The translations under genes and the position numbers were made by a program. 64,000 bases of DNA. Source: Ceratothoa steindachneri. Its lineage: Eukaryota > Arthropoda > Malacostraca > Isopoda > Cymothoidae. Each line of letters starts with the position of its first letter. Within the stretch, counting starts at the first letter, position 1. The notes under the pieces were generated by a model. The model did not search any database and was not told the origin of the DNA. It saw only the letters and a program-made list of their open reading frames with translations. Shown here one piece after another: positions 20,417 to 30,959 of the stretch. The DNA is taken from NCBI GenBank assembly GCA_963969495.1, contig OZ018330.1, positions 66,660,907 to 66,724,906 on the forward strand, written 5' to 3'.

Positions 20417-21117
20417 GTCCGCGTATCCTTTTTCTGTTTTGGGCTGTGCAATCTTGTAGGTTAGTATGGCGATTGCTAAGGTAGTCTCTTTCCTTTCGGA
20501 AGCCGAATTGATGGTTATTGTATTTTCGGTTTTCTTTAAGGTATTAAGGCAGCCTATGATTCAAAATCTTTTCCAGGAGCTTAGCCAGAAAGTTCAGAAG
20601 GGAAATTTGCTTAAAGCTTGGAACTAAGTGAGTTGGTTTCCCTTGCTTCAGCAGGAAGACTATTTTAGCTGTCTTAAATCTTTCTGGGTAAGCTCCTATG
20701 TTTAGATATGCGTTGAATAGGTAAGCAATTGCTTAACTTATAATCTCTGGGGCATTCTCATAGTTATATTTTGTGAGGCCTGTGCTCTCGGGAGCCTTCT
20801 GCTTAAACGATCTTAAGGCACTTTTCAGCTTTTCTTTTCTGATCTGAGCACCTAGACCTGCGTTTTATTGTGTGGTGTAGACAACTCTTCTTTCTGGGGT
20901 AATTATGGGCCTGTTTGTTATTAAGAATCTGTTTACTCTTTCTTCTGTTTCTGGGTCATATCTCCGGTTATCTTCTTCTTCGATGGAATATATTCTGCCC
21001 CAGTGTTCTCTAAATTTATCTGCTTTTTCTTCATTGCTGTTTAGTCTTTCTCCTTGTTCATTTTTTATTTGGATCATCTTTCTGAGGGGTTTATTTTTTA
21101 TTACTCTTATGGTATTT

Positions 21118-21190
21118 TTTGTGTGAAAACAGGACTGTACATCCAATTGTTTTATTCTCCCTCAGGTTTTCACGTCCAATTTAGTGTAGG
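21118..21190 (-). repeat. 73-base LTR-like insertion within LINE copy B
   Basis: The sequence from TGTGAAAACAGGACTGTACA to TTAGTGTAGGAAGC is absent from the collinear point of copy A (near 12895). It matches, on the opposite strand, 25478-25553 (TGTGAAGACAGGACTGTCCA ... TTAGTGTGGGAAGC), next to the Gypsy primer-binding site. It is probably a relic LTR fragment. Confidence 0.65.
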
Positions 21191-22229
21191 AAGCTTTTCT
21201 TGGTTCTTCCGTATTTTCCACTTTGCTTATAAATTCATTCCATTAGTCTCTTGGCTGTTTTTCACTCTTTAGTTCTTTTAGCGCCTTAGCCTTTATCCGA
21301 CGTGTGCCGGTTTCTTTACATAAATTTCGTGTAGTTTTGCTCAATGTTTCTCGCTTTCTTCTCATCTCTTCAATCCATTTCGGGTGAGGGATCGTTTTGT
21401 ATTTAATTTTTGAAACGCATTTCTCATCCACATCTGTGATGCACTTTATTAATGCGTCTATTACTACTTCTAGCTTCTCGATTTTCTTTGCCTTTCAGTT
21501 CTGGTTGAGCATAACCCTCCAGCATGGTACTATATGCATCTTAGTTTGTCCTTCTGTAGGATTTCCTTGGTGGAATTTGGAGCTGTATTGGGTTCTGCTT
21601 AATGGTCACCAGCATTCCAATATGGTCACTACATGGGACAGGAACTGGTTCCATATGCATGTTATAGAAGAAATTCTTAGTAGTTAGTAATATATCTGGT
21701 TTGGTTGATGCTCTTCTATTTATGTGAGGCGGGAACTCTGGTCCAACACGTATTAGTATGGTTCTTTCTATCAGGAGTTAGAAATTTCGTTCTGCATTAT
21801 TTTTTGTTTTGTATCCTGATTCCAGCAGTCTTGCGTTTAGGTTTCCCAGTAGTATTGTTAGATTGTTTCTGTTAAATACTTCTATTATCGAGTGAATTGG
21901 TATGTATGAGCGGCTAGGTGGTAGTGAGCTGCTGCTACCTTGAGTGGAGAGAATTTTATCTGCACAGTCAAAGCAGCATATGCCTCATCGATCTCTCTTT
22001 CTTTGGTAAAATATAACCCTTTTTAACAGAAGTTGCTGTTCTGTTATACCTTTCCCCAGTGTGGTTTTCTTAATTATGTCATAGTTGTGTAGGTCCATTT
22101 GCATGTCCCTCTTTCTGTGTCTTTTTGATGTCTGATAGTTGACCCTTTAAGCAGAGGATATGCCTCGTCTACGAAGACTTTGAGTTTAAAGTCTTCTTGC
22201 TTTGTACTGGCATCTCTCGTTATCGTTTT

Positions 22230-23455
22230 CTACTTCGGCATCCGTTGTGGTTTCTGGCTCTGTGGTAATTTTATTGTTTTGTTTCTTCGTTTTCTTGTAT
22301 GTTTCTTTTTCGTCACGGTTTGGGGTTCTTTTTCTGTATCAACAGTTTTCATTTCTTCTTCACTTGTTTCTCCAGATTCTTCGTGCTTTTCCTTTTCTTT
22401 TTCTGCTAGTGTGGCTCCAATTTCTAACATGTCTTTGACTTTTAGAGATTTCCCCGTAGTAACACCGTAAATGAGTGCCAAGGGAGGGTTGGGGAGAACC
22501 GCATCTTACGAATGACGTTTTTTTTTCGATAGAAGATTCAAGGTTTCTGCGAATGTTTTCGATTGGGATATATTGTGCACGTGAGCGAATATTATGCACG
22601 CCAGTATGTCGAGACCAGTGCCCTCATTTACGTTAATATTATTTTTTTTGTTCTTGTGTTGCCTTTACCTATTTTAGTGTAGCTTTTGGCACACTAGCGT
22701 AGCGTGCTTACTTACCTTTTGAATTAGATCCTTTTCTTGTTGTTCTTTTTTTTCTATTATGGCCTTTCTTTGGGATCTATAGAAGGCCATGGGCGTGTGC
22801 GGGCCCTGACAGTTTATGCATTTTGGGAATTGTTCTGTGCACTGACGGAAGTTGTGGCCGGTATTGCTGCATTCAAGGTAGATTTATGATCTCTTCGGGG
22901 ACAGTTTCTTGTCACATGATCCTCGATTGTATAACACTGAAAGCAGGTTTGAACATTTCTGAACTTCTTATCTTCAAGATTTTCGGGTGTAATTCGTATG
23001 CTTAACGCCGATATTCTGTTGGTCGTGGTTCTGTTGGCCATCTCAGATGTGGTGCATACTACTTTGAAGACGTGTGTTTGGTGGCCAAATTTGAAGAGCT
23101 CCGTGATTTTGAGAAACTTGTTTTCCATTTCCAGCAAGTCTTTTAGTTCCTCCTTAGTGTGCGACCTGACATAGAGATCCAATTTGCGACATATAAAGGA
23201 GCGATTAGTCATTAGTTGTGGAGGCAGTTTTGGGACTAGGCCAATTTTGCTCATGGCCATTAGCCCTTTTGTTGCCCCTAACCGCTCGACGTCTTCTTTT
23301 TTATGGCAGAGCACGACGTATACGTTAGGCACATTTATCAACTTCGTAATGGCGATTTTTAGGTCTGTACATAGGGTCCTAATCAATAATCCTCTTTCTG
23401 GTTTCGTTTTTCCTTGTTCCGTCCTTAGTGGCAGTCTTCTGTACTCCATGTTCAT
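22230..23455 (-). pseudogene. LINE copy B, ORF1 (gag-like RNA-binding protein)
   Basis: The open frame starts at 23455 (MNMEYRRLPLRTEQGKTKPE) and runs 213 codons. An RRM-like or esterase-free N-terminal half contains 'RGLLIRTLCTDLKIAITKLI' and 'VPNVYVVLCHKKEDVERL'. A zinc knuckle follows: CFQCYTIEDHVTRNC, with spacing C-x2-C-x5-H-x4-C instead of the usual x4 before His. A second one is partly preserved in 'CINCQGPHTPMAFYRSQ' beyond a frameshift. The tail (22480-22230) is Lys/Glu rich ('EKEKEKHEESGETSEEE'). Such ORF1 proteins package the LINE RNA. Confidence 0.8.
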
Positions 23456-23556
23456 ATTTGTAAAATGGGGGACCCTCCCCCCATTATCCCGCTATCGCTA
23501 ACTTGGCTGATATGATAAATATGATTAATGAATGGATGGACCCGGGTCGGCTCAGA

Positions 23557-24432
23557 AGCCTTTTGCCATTCAACCAAGAATAAATTGAAGTCAGTTCAAT
23601 CTTCTGGTGGCTTCATCTTTACTTTTGACCCCATATTTTAGTGGAAACACATTACTTCGAATTTACTTCGAGAAACTAAACCATAAGGGAAACAAACGAT
23701 TATTAATCCGTATATGGTAGTAGACTATCATAATTGTACAAGTTGGAAAGAGGATTACAAACCCTTTAATTTAGTGCGTATTTTGTTGCTCTATCTTGTT
23801 TAGATAAAATAAAAGTGCAAAACATTATTCAAGTGATCCCAAGAGTTGTACTTTAGGCTTATTTCAAGGCAGAAATGATAAAAATCCATTTCGCAATATT
23901 TCCTTAGATCTTATGTCAAAATCATTGTCATTTTCTTCATGTCAGGTTTAAACAGAATGAGAAAATATACAGATAGCTATGAAAATAGGAAAAAGTTGAT
24001 TTTTAAAGAGGCCTTTCTTTCACTCATCGTATCCTCTCTATACTCACATACACTTCCACTGATCCTATTCGTCTTATCCCCTTTAGTCGGAGCACGGGTC
24101 AGGGTCGAGGGTCTTGGGGCCAGTCCTCACCCCTTCATCATATAATATAGGTTCTGCATTCTTTAGTCAACCTACCTTTTTCTTTAGTCCATTACTTTCT
24201 TCATCCTGCCCGTCTTTTAATTCATACCCACCATATCACTCCTCAATCCCTCAATCACGCTCGTAAACATCGTACATTTCTCGTCTTTCTGGCCCAGCCC
24301 CAGCCTCGTCTCACAATCTCATAATGAAGGCCCTGTTCCACAGAAGCCATCATTCCAGGTTAATAGGAAAGGAGAGAAAGAGGAAAAAAAATTCACTACG
24401 TTCAATACGCTGAGGGCTGCAATCCAATCCTA
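23557..24432. other. Unassigned; possible Gypsy leader/gag beyond the mariner
   Basis: No clear product. On the minus strand from about 24346 a frame reads MASVEQGLHYEIVRRGWGWA and may be the start of a gag related to the LTR and primer-binding site at 25407-25424, displaced by the mariner. This is weak. The rest is AT-rich. Confidence 0.3.
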
Positions 24433-25377
24433 CGAGGGGCAGTCAATAAGTTTTGCGAATCGATGGGGCAAAACAGAGGAAGGGGGATGGCTATTTGTGG
24501 GGGTGTTAGGACAAGTTAAGACAAGTCAGGACATGCAGCCACACGCTTCTGCCTCGTCTATTTAAGAAGCAGTATCTGATTGCAGATCGTCAGTCACAAA
24601 TTTTTCAACAATGAATAAGGTTGAGCACCGCGCCTTGATCAAATTTTTGATCAAGGAAGGCGAAAATGCAAAAGAGATCCATGAAGGCATGGTTGCAGTG
24701 AACACCGACGCCACCGCTCCCTATGAAACCATTGTTCGCTGGAATAGGGAGTTCCGCCAAGGCTGTGAATCCCTTGAAGATGACCCCCGTTCAGGACGCC
24801 CGTCAGACGTGACCAACGAGGAAAATGTGGCCAGTAGGAAGAGGATGATCCTCGAAAATCCACGGGTGAAGGTCGAAAAATCGAGCAAGAGCTTGGAATA
24901 TCACATGGAAGTGTTATCAACATCATCCACGACAATTTGGCCATGACCAAGGTCTCTGCCCGTTTGATCACTAAAAACTTCACGCCCTATGATCGACTTC
25001 AACGTCGTCAAAGTTTGGAGGAGCTGCTGTTCCAGTACAAGCGAGACCCGGCGGGATATGAGTCACGCATAGTGACAGGTGATGAAACGTGAGTCCATCA
25101 CTGGGATCCCCTAGCGACTACTTTTATTCCGCCAGTTCAAAACGGCACTGCGTGGACCTGGTTTAGGGACGATTCCGATGTCCAGCTCGCCGTCCAGGAG
25201 TGGATTGAACAGCATTAGGGAGATTTCTGCTTGTCGGGAATTCGAAGCCTCAGGGACAAGTGGCACAAGTGCATTGAAGTCGATGGTAGTTATAGTTATA
25301 TTGAAAAATAATAAAATACTTTTCCTTATATCTCGTTTCCTTGTATCCAAATTGCACAACTTATTGACCGACCCTCG
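24433..25377 (+). mobile_element. mariner transposon copy 2, internally deleted
   Basis: A 945-bp mariner with TA at both sides (24431-24432, 25378-25379). Terminal repeats CGAGGGGCAGTCAATAAGTT (left) and, inverted, CGAGGGTCGGTCAATAAGTT (right). Inserted a few bases downstream (minus sense) of the Gypsy primer-binding site. Same family as copy 1 but with a different internal deletion. Confidence 0.92.
24611..25311 (+). pseudogene. mariner transposase pseudogene, lacks catalytic motifs 2 and 3
   Basis: Start at 24611 (MNKVEHRALIKFLIKEGENA). The N-terminal domain is well kept: 'IHEGMVAVNTDATAPYETIV', 'WNREFRQGCESLEDDPRSGR'. A frameshift occurs near 24880. The second helix-turn-helix reads 'HGSVINIIHDNLAMTKVSAR'. 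The first catalytic Asp is present in 'VTGDET*VHHWDP' (25075-25113), where the Trp codon is a stop. Then the sequence jumps to 'TWFRDDSDVQLAVQEWIEQH', so the regions of the second and third catalytic residues are deleted. The C-terminus is RSLRDKWHKCIEVDGSYSYIEK then stop. Confidence 0.88.
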
Positions 25378-25406
25378 TAACAATGCTCCTGGTTTCGAGA
25401 TCCCAG

Positions 25407-25424
25407 GTCCCTATTCGGGCGCCA
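25407..25424 (-). promoter_or_regulatory. Retroelement primer-binding site (tRNA-Lys type)
   Basis: Minus strand TGGCGCCCGAATAGGGAC, an 18-base sequence that differs at one base from the primer-binding site complementary to the 3' end of tRNA-Lys(3). It lies immediately downstream, in minus sense, of LTR-like sequence, which is where a Gypsy primer-binding site should be. The mariner begins (minus sense) 30 bases further on. Confidence 0.7.
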
Positions 25425-25905
25425 AAATATAGCGGGCCGAAAATATATACTTTAACTTCCAATCGATCCAACCCGCTTCCCACACTAAATTGGAAGTGAA
25501 AACCCGAAGGAGAATGAAACTTTTGGATGGACAGTCCTGTCTTCACAAAAAAATTACAATAATATTTACAAGACATATGTGGTAAATAAATTTGAGATCT
25601 CGTTACTAAAAAAAAAACAATCTTATCACCAACCAATAATTAATATACAAACTAGAGAGAAATAACCAATGATACTAAGAGGCCTAATAATCACACTGGA
25701 TGCAAAATCAACAACAAGAGTAAATCCCTCACGTGCTACTCCCCACGGGAAGTCTTGCCCGCTGCCACTCAAGTGTTCATAATTGTTGCCTAGGTCTTAC
25801 CAAAAAAAGGCTGGCGCCTCCGAACTCGCTATTTTAATGCGTTCCGGTCGCGCTTTTGAGGCTATAAAAAGAAAGCCCTTTCCGTCCCAGCGGGACTTAC
25901 AATAG
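25425..25905 (-). repeat. LTR of a Ty3/Gypsy element (approximate)
   Basis: The sequence between the pol fragment (26140-27224) and the primer-binding site is in the position of an LTR. It includes GTGAAGACAGGACTGTCC and TTTCACTTCCAATTTAGTG, whose relative is found in LINE copy B. The exact outer end is unclear; a candidate start is TGTAAGTCCCGCTGGGACGG at 25903. The inner end lacks an obvious CA. Because pol lies upstream and a primer-binding site downstream of the same LTR, the unit may be a tandem or recombined Gypsy. Confidence 0.5.
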
Positions 25906-26139
25906 ATTTGATTAAGTTACTGCAAACTTTCAATCCCAGCCGTTATTTACAAAAGATAGTAATAATTATGTATTGAAATTCTAATTGAGTGGTGGCGTAA
26001 AATAAACAAATAATTAGCTGAGGAAGAGAATTTTTTTGTTTAGATAAAACATGAAATCAAATATATATATTATACATATAAAAATCTAAAAAAACATTCA
26101 CATTCACAGACTTATTCTTACAGAGGCAGTGAGATGGTA

Positions 26140-27224
26140 TTGGAAAAGGGGTAAGTGAATGGCCCCACAAACACACTCACATTCGCTCCACTACATCATG
26201 TGGATGCATCTTTTTAGAAAAGTAAATTGTTCGTTCTACATCAGGATGGCCCATCATTTGATGAATGATTCTTATCTTCTCTAGGTCACTGCAAGCTGCA
26301 ATATCACACACATCACCGTGCTGACGATTCAACCCCGGGCTGGGTACCCGCGTCGAGGCATCTGCAAGGTTGCACTCGCTTTGCACTAGCTTACGGCTAA
26401 ACTCTCCATAATACTCTGCTTTCATTTGGGATATGACTTCCAAACTTCTTCGACATAACATCTCACTTGCTGCTTTTGTCTTCAGCCTTGCTTTCTCAGT
26501 TAGTGCATCAGTTAACCAGCGAGAGATAGTAAAATAATCTTCCTTTAACCGTATTCTTTTCATATTCCAAGATAGAACCACGTTAAGCACTCGAATAACA
26601 GCCTCTACATTTGTCATGTTTATATATGTGCTGTCTGACTCTCGCAGTCATAATTCATCCTCTACAGTCATTCGACTAGCCATGTACCATATTCTCAGGG
26701 CTCTTTTATGTTTAACCCCATCTTTGCAGATGCTCAACGACTTGACTGCATGCCACGCCACTTTAATTCACATATATGTCATCCAAATAAGCTGACGTGT
26801 GTGGTTGATCTCAGGTTCCTGGTCTAACATAGCTACCGAACTTTCTGACATCATTGTTGACGCAACGTTCACCCTGAAACCAAGCCGCGTTAAGCAGTAC
26901 CTTTTCTTTTAAACATTATAGTCTGATACACCCACAGACTTTCATCCACATGAATCTGCAAATACGCTTTCCTCATATAACAATGACTGTATTGCTCCCT
27001 AGCCTCTGCCAAGCCTGCATCTTCTCCCTGCACACATCTTCTTTGCCGCTAAAAACATCTACGTAAAGATTGATCTCTCTGTAATCTAGGAGCAGTCGGA
27101 CTCTTTTCTTATTTTTCTGGTTCACTGCTATAAGAGGCATCAAGCCAAGAAGGGGGACCATGTTTATGTTCATCGTGTTGCACAGGACATCCACCCTTAA
27201 TTCATTGTGCCAATTCCTGCCCAT
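26140..27224 (-). pseudogene. Ty3/Gypsy pol fragment (RT, connection, integrase zinc finger)
   Basis: Minus-strand pol remnant. From 27224: 'PLIAVNQKNKKRVRLLLDYR' with EINLYVDVFSGKEDVCREKM, the fingers and palm start of a Gypsy RT. Next come 'RKAYLQIHVDESLW', 'FKRKRYCLTRLGFRVNVAST' and 'AYLDDIYVN', the YxDD box region, spread over frameshifts (27000-26760). From 26617 an open frame carries 'VNVVLSWNMKRIRLKEDYFT'-like connection sequence, 'ECNLADASTRVPSPGLNR' (end of RNase H region) and 'IIHQMMGHPDVERTIYFSKK', the HHCC zinc finger of integrase. The integrase core is missing. The type is found in Gypsy elements that include host-annotated 'KRAB-A domain 2-like' proteins. Confidence 0.85.
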
Positions 27225-27727
27225 ACTCCCCTAGGAGAAGCAGTCGATCTTCATACTATGCTGGTATGTTCCTAAGATTAGTTTCCTTTCCCTCCGACCA
27301 TAACCAATTTACGCCCAAATGTCACACATCAAACACTGCTTAACCATTATCCAACCATGTGTAACTGTCGATCTATGGCCCAGTATACGCGAATATACGC
27401 ACACGGGATCTAAGGTGGGCTAAGCAAGGCAACAAATGATATTGTTTTAAGAGTGCGATTTTAATAGATAGCTGCAGCTGCGTGACCAAGGAATACTCTA
27501 AACACAACGACAAAAATATATTTTAATACACACTAAATAAAAGACAAAAAAATAAGTATGGATATATATAAGTACAGAAATAAGAGGGAATTAGGCTCCG
27601 AATACTAATCTTTTCGTATACTAAGCTTCAATGGTACACCTAAATATTTCCTTAGCGTTTTTCCGGGTTGTGTTACCAGTTTTCATTTCCTTGGGCCTTA
27701 AAAATACATCTATTTTATATAACGGTG

Positions 27728-27732
27728 TTATT

Positions 27733-27792
<60 letters not shown>
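27728..27792. repeat. (TTA)n then (TA)n microsatellite
   Basis: TTA repeats pass into a TA array. Confidence 0.97.
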
Positions 27793-27796
<4 letters not shown>

Positions 27797-27922
27797 AAGA
27801 AAGAGAAAGGGACATTAGAAGAAGACTAGAATCAAAGAGAGCAGAGGGCGGCACAATGAAGGAAATCCTTTACCGAGAAGACAGAGATAACGCCAGGGGA
27901 AAAAAGTTTGAAATTCCTTTTT

Positions 27923-27925
<3 letters not shown>
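27793..27925. repeat. Single arm of the tRNA-core foldback family
   Basis: The sequence GAGAAAGGGACATTAGAAGA ... GGCGGCACAATGAAGGAAAT ... AACGCCAGGG matches the reverse complement of 41395-41540 (GAGAAAAGGACATTTGAAGA ... GGACGGCACAATGAAGGCAA ... AACGCCAGGG). No core is present; both ends are (TA)n. Confidence 0.75.

Positions 27926-27978
<53 letters not shown>
27926..27978. repeat. (TA)n microsatellite
   Basis: Uninterrupted TA array. Confidence 0.97.
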
Positions 27979-27980
<2 letters not shown>

Positions 27981-28119
27981 TGACGGAATTCGTAACGGAA
28001 ATTCAACTGTTAATCTTACGGATATTCTTTTTTACTTTCTTTTTGAAAAACATTGTTTGCTTTATTTTGCTGCAGAATCATTGATTCTGGATTTTTTTTT
28101 AACGCGTAAATTTTTAGAA

Positions 28120-28880
28120 GAGGCATGAAGGGCTTGGAATCGGTACCAGGAGTACAAACAAGAAGAATTCCGACTTCCTCAACGTCAGCAGAAGTATGGT
28201 GGAAAAGGTAATAAAGGAGCAAGATTCAGGATACGACTACCAGGCAACAACTGAATGTAAAACTCATGCTCGACGATCTAAAGCTATCAAAATTTCATAA
28301 TTCGTCGCATACATGCAGGTCATCAACAATGATCCACGAAAGCCGATGCCTGCCATTCCAACGGATAAAGTTTTGAATAAAAAGCTTATCATAGTGCATT
28401 AAGACATTCGCTAATTTTCGACAAGATGAGGAAGGGACAATTTCTGTTAAATACGATGCAGGAAAAGCGAGTCAAAAACACCAAGAAGCTGAGCAACAAG
28501 TTGAAACACATATTGAGCTAGCCATGCTGTATTTCTTCTCTGACTCAAAAATTTTTTGTCAAGACCAGAAGATCCTCCCAAAATAACAGCTGGCTCATTG
28601 TCGTACCAAAGGACATGCCCAGAGAGATGAGGATTAAATTTATAGCAAAAATAATGGATTTTGCTGTAGTCAGTAGTGAGAGTGACGTCGTACCATCTTC
28701 TTATTGCCTTAGGGCTACAGGATGAACACAGAATGCTAAATTCTTGTTTTGAGTAAGGTGATAAAGCGCTCGATCGCATGGATAGCTGCAGGGAGACGTT
28801 ACGTTTAACTACAAGTCTCTGCTCCCTGTTCCAATAGCAAAAGACCTATGCCTAGCTGTCGAAGAATTTTTTTTATCATA
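28120..28880 (+). pseudogene. Tc1/mariner-superfamily transposase fragment 1
   Basis: Frameshifted plus-strand translation gives 'NVSRSMVEKVIKEQDSGYDY' (end of the first helix-turn-helix), 'ARRSKAIKISEFVAYMQVIN' and 'NDPRKPMPAIPTDKVLNKK', then 'LAMLYFFSDSKIFCQDQKI', which holds the first catalytic Asp (FSDxK). Further on come 'KDMPREMRIKFIAKIMDFAV' and a region equivalent to 'GYRMNTE' and 'AWIAAGRRYV'. This is the order of an IS630/Tc1-type transposase of the kind with long spacers. Multiple stops; fragment of about 750 bases. A longer-looking minus frame at 28779-28447 is antisense to this. Confidence 0.7.
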
Positions 28881-29580
28881 CAGCACCAGAAATTTGGCCT
28901 CCTAAATCAACTAGGATTATTCTATAAACGAAACGTTATACCTCAAAAAAACTCTCGCCAAAATTAAATAGGGATTTGTCGTCGGTTCCCTTTTTAGTTA
29001 AATTAATTAATTTGTATGTAGGTTTCTGGGTGCAGCTTTGTGTTTGTCGGGTCAAACTGCAGCATTTGGTAACCAAGCCACTGTGTGTTGGAAAAGTTTC
29101 TGATTGTGTACAGTAAGTTTCGGTAATATGTTTTTATTTTCAGTTTAAAATTAATTTTAAACATTTTTATATACTTCTTAAATAATTTAAATATAATAAA
29201 ATTTTCCTAGTCATATTAATGTGAATTTAAGCACCATTTCTACGATTTATTTAACTCTGTCTCCTATTCAAAGGAAATACACCCTATCAAAGTTCTAGTT
29301 GTACGCTTAGTATTGCGCTCTCTAAACATTGCATACCTAAAATTTTGTTCGTTTATTTGTATTATAAGCCTAAGAAGGTAACCGTTCTTGTGGTAGAAAT
29401 CTCGCTAGTAAATTAAAATGAACTAGGTAATTTGTCGCCAATGGAAACTCTGAGTTCCGCAACTGCGTTTTGTCTGACGTCAGTTCTCTCTTTTTTCCTA
29501 TCATAGTATATTCAGTGGTGCATCTTATGTAAATGAACCAATATCATTGTTAACCTAATACTCTAAATATTTGGAAAAGG
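28881..29580. other. Unassigned AT-rich spacer
   Basis: No open frame or motif that I can support. Includes AT-rich sequence and a short GACGTCA palindrome-containing patch near 29477. Confidence 0.4.
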
Positions 29581-29584
29581 CTTG

Positions 29585-30210
29585 CTGTGCTGATTAGGAT
29601 TCACGCCAAGCACTTCATTCCTAATATCTCCGAGTGCTTTGGTCTCAATTTGTTCACGGTGCAGAGTATGAGGACAGAGTTGGATGATTCATGCTGTGCT
29701 TTTCCGGTCTATTGGATGGAAAACCAATCTAAAAGTTCTGATATGAAAAGAACCGAAATATTTAGGCGAAGATTTAAGCTACCATTGAAAACGACCCCAG
29801 TAAGTTACTGAGATTCATAGCTAGGTACGAGGAAAAATCATTCTCTTATCAGGAAAGTGGTGCATGAGGAAATCCGCTATTAGTCTTTCAATATGAGAAG
29901 GAGCGAAATTCTTTCTGAGATAATGGACAACTATAAGGAAATGGATGCGAAGCCTGCCCAAAAAACGAAGCATCCCACCAAGTATGCCATGATTTGGTTT
30001 TTCTCATACGAGAAGACTACAAGCATCCTGGAATTTTATGTGTGGGACGTGGTTGAGAGAGACACCAACATTTACTTGTGCGTCACCTAGGTGTAGCTTA
30101 AGTTCATTAATCACCACACTTTTCACTTTGTTAAAAAGAAGGACCGACAAGTAGGCCTTCAGCAGGTTCCAACGCTGCCTGGATGCCGTGATTGAGGCTA
30201 ATGGCAATTA
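29585..30210 (+). pseudogene. Tc1/mariner-superfamily transposase fragment 2, internally deleted
   Basis: Same superfamily as fragment 1. Plus strand: 'IRIHAKHFIPNISECFGLNL' with 'FTVQSMRTELDDS' (helix-turn-helix), 'KSSDMKRTEIFRRRFKL', then 'MRRSEILSEIMDNYKEMDAK' and 'KHPTKYAMIWFFSYEKT', where the usual FFSDEK has Tyr for the catalytic Asp. It then skips to 'FYVWDVVERDTNIYLCVT' (third-Asp region of the domain) and ends, in another frame, 'RFQRCLDAVIEANGN' then stop near 30207. So the middle of the catalytic domain is deleted. Confidence 0.72.
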
Positions 30211-30234
30211 ATATATCTCTATAAATAAAATCTC

Positions 30235-30238
<4 letters not shown>

Positions 30239-30297
<59 letters not shown>
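30239..30297. repeat. (TA)n microsatellite
   Basis: Uninterrupted TA array directly after fragment 2. Confidence 0.97.
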
Positions 30298-30298
<1 letters not shown>

Positions 30299-30626
30299 CA
30301 ACACGTTTGTGGAATTGGTCATTTTAGTAAATCAGTAATCGAACTGTCAATTTAGTGAAACGTACAGTCATTTGCCCGGATCATTAAAGAAAGTGGAATT
30401 CATCATGATGTAGAAGTTGAGAGGATAGAGAATGATAGGGCAACATTAATAGGTATTAATAAAACTTTGCAACAAAATAATATTCACTCCTAAGGCATTT
30501 TACGAAAGTGGCGAGGAAATTATTTCCCAATTCACGACCAAAGCAAATGAACGCACGTTTCCAGAAGTAGGGAATCTCCGACTGCCCACTTCATGAGATG
30601 AGCAACTACAGAAACGTGGTGATTTA

Positions 30627-30647
30627 TTTATATATATATATATATAT
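30627..30647. repeat. Short (TA)n
   Basis: About ten TA units. Confidence 0.9.
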
Positions 30648-30959
30648 CTACATGGGAAATATTCCATAAGGATAAGGAAATACATAAAAAATAGATAAAG
30701 ATATAAGAAAAAAGTGAGAACAAAGGCGATAAAAAAATCTAAACTTTTCTACTTGTCAATGAAAATGAAAAATGGGTTGTGTTCCAACTTATTCTATCGA
30801 ATGTTGTTCGCTTGTAACGGATTTCGCCAAATTTCTTTTTCAGTCGAATTTTTTTTTATATTTCGAGAGGTTTACTTGTGTGATAAAAAAGTTCCTTCCA
30901 ACTTAAAGTTCTACTCTTCCATCATGTCTCATTAAAATGTTTTTTCCCATTGTGTGCAG

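Larger units (their letters stand above)
19268..23556 (-). mobile_element. LINE copy B (two ORFs), decayed
   Basis: Minus-strand non-LTR retrotransposon, about 4.3 kb, collinear with copy A. ORF1 begins at 23455. ORF2 contains an APE endonuclease (about 22100-21500, eroded) and RT (about 20900-20080). The 5' end is placed where similarity to copy A stops. The 3' end abuts a short (TA)n. The RT frame is broken by several frameshifts. A 73-base sequence at 21118-21190 that is absent from copy A matches the Gypsy LTR region near 25478-25553. Copy B serves as the empty-site reference for the piggyBac insertion in copy A. Confidence 0.88.

Noticed and set aside
28447..28779. 110-codon minus-strand open frame
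   Set aside because: It is antisense to the Tc1/mariner-type transposase fragment 1, whose motifs are on the plus strand.
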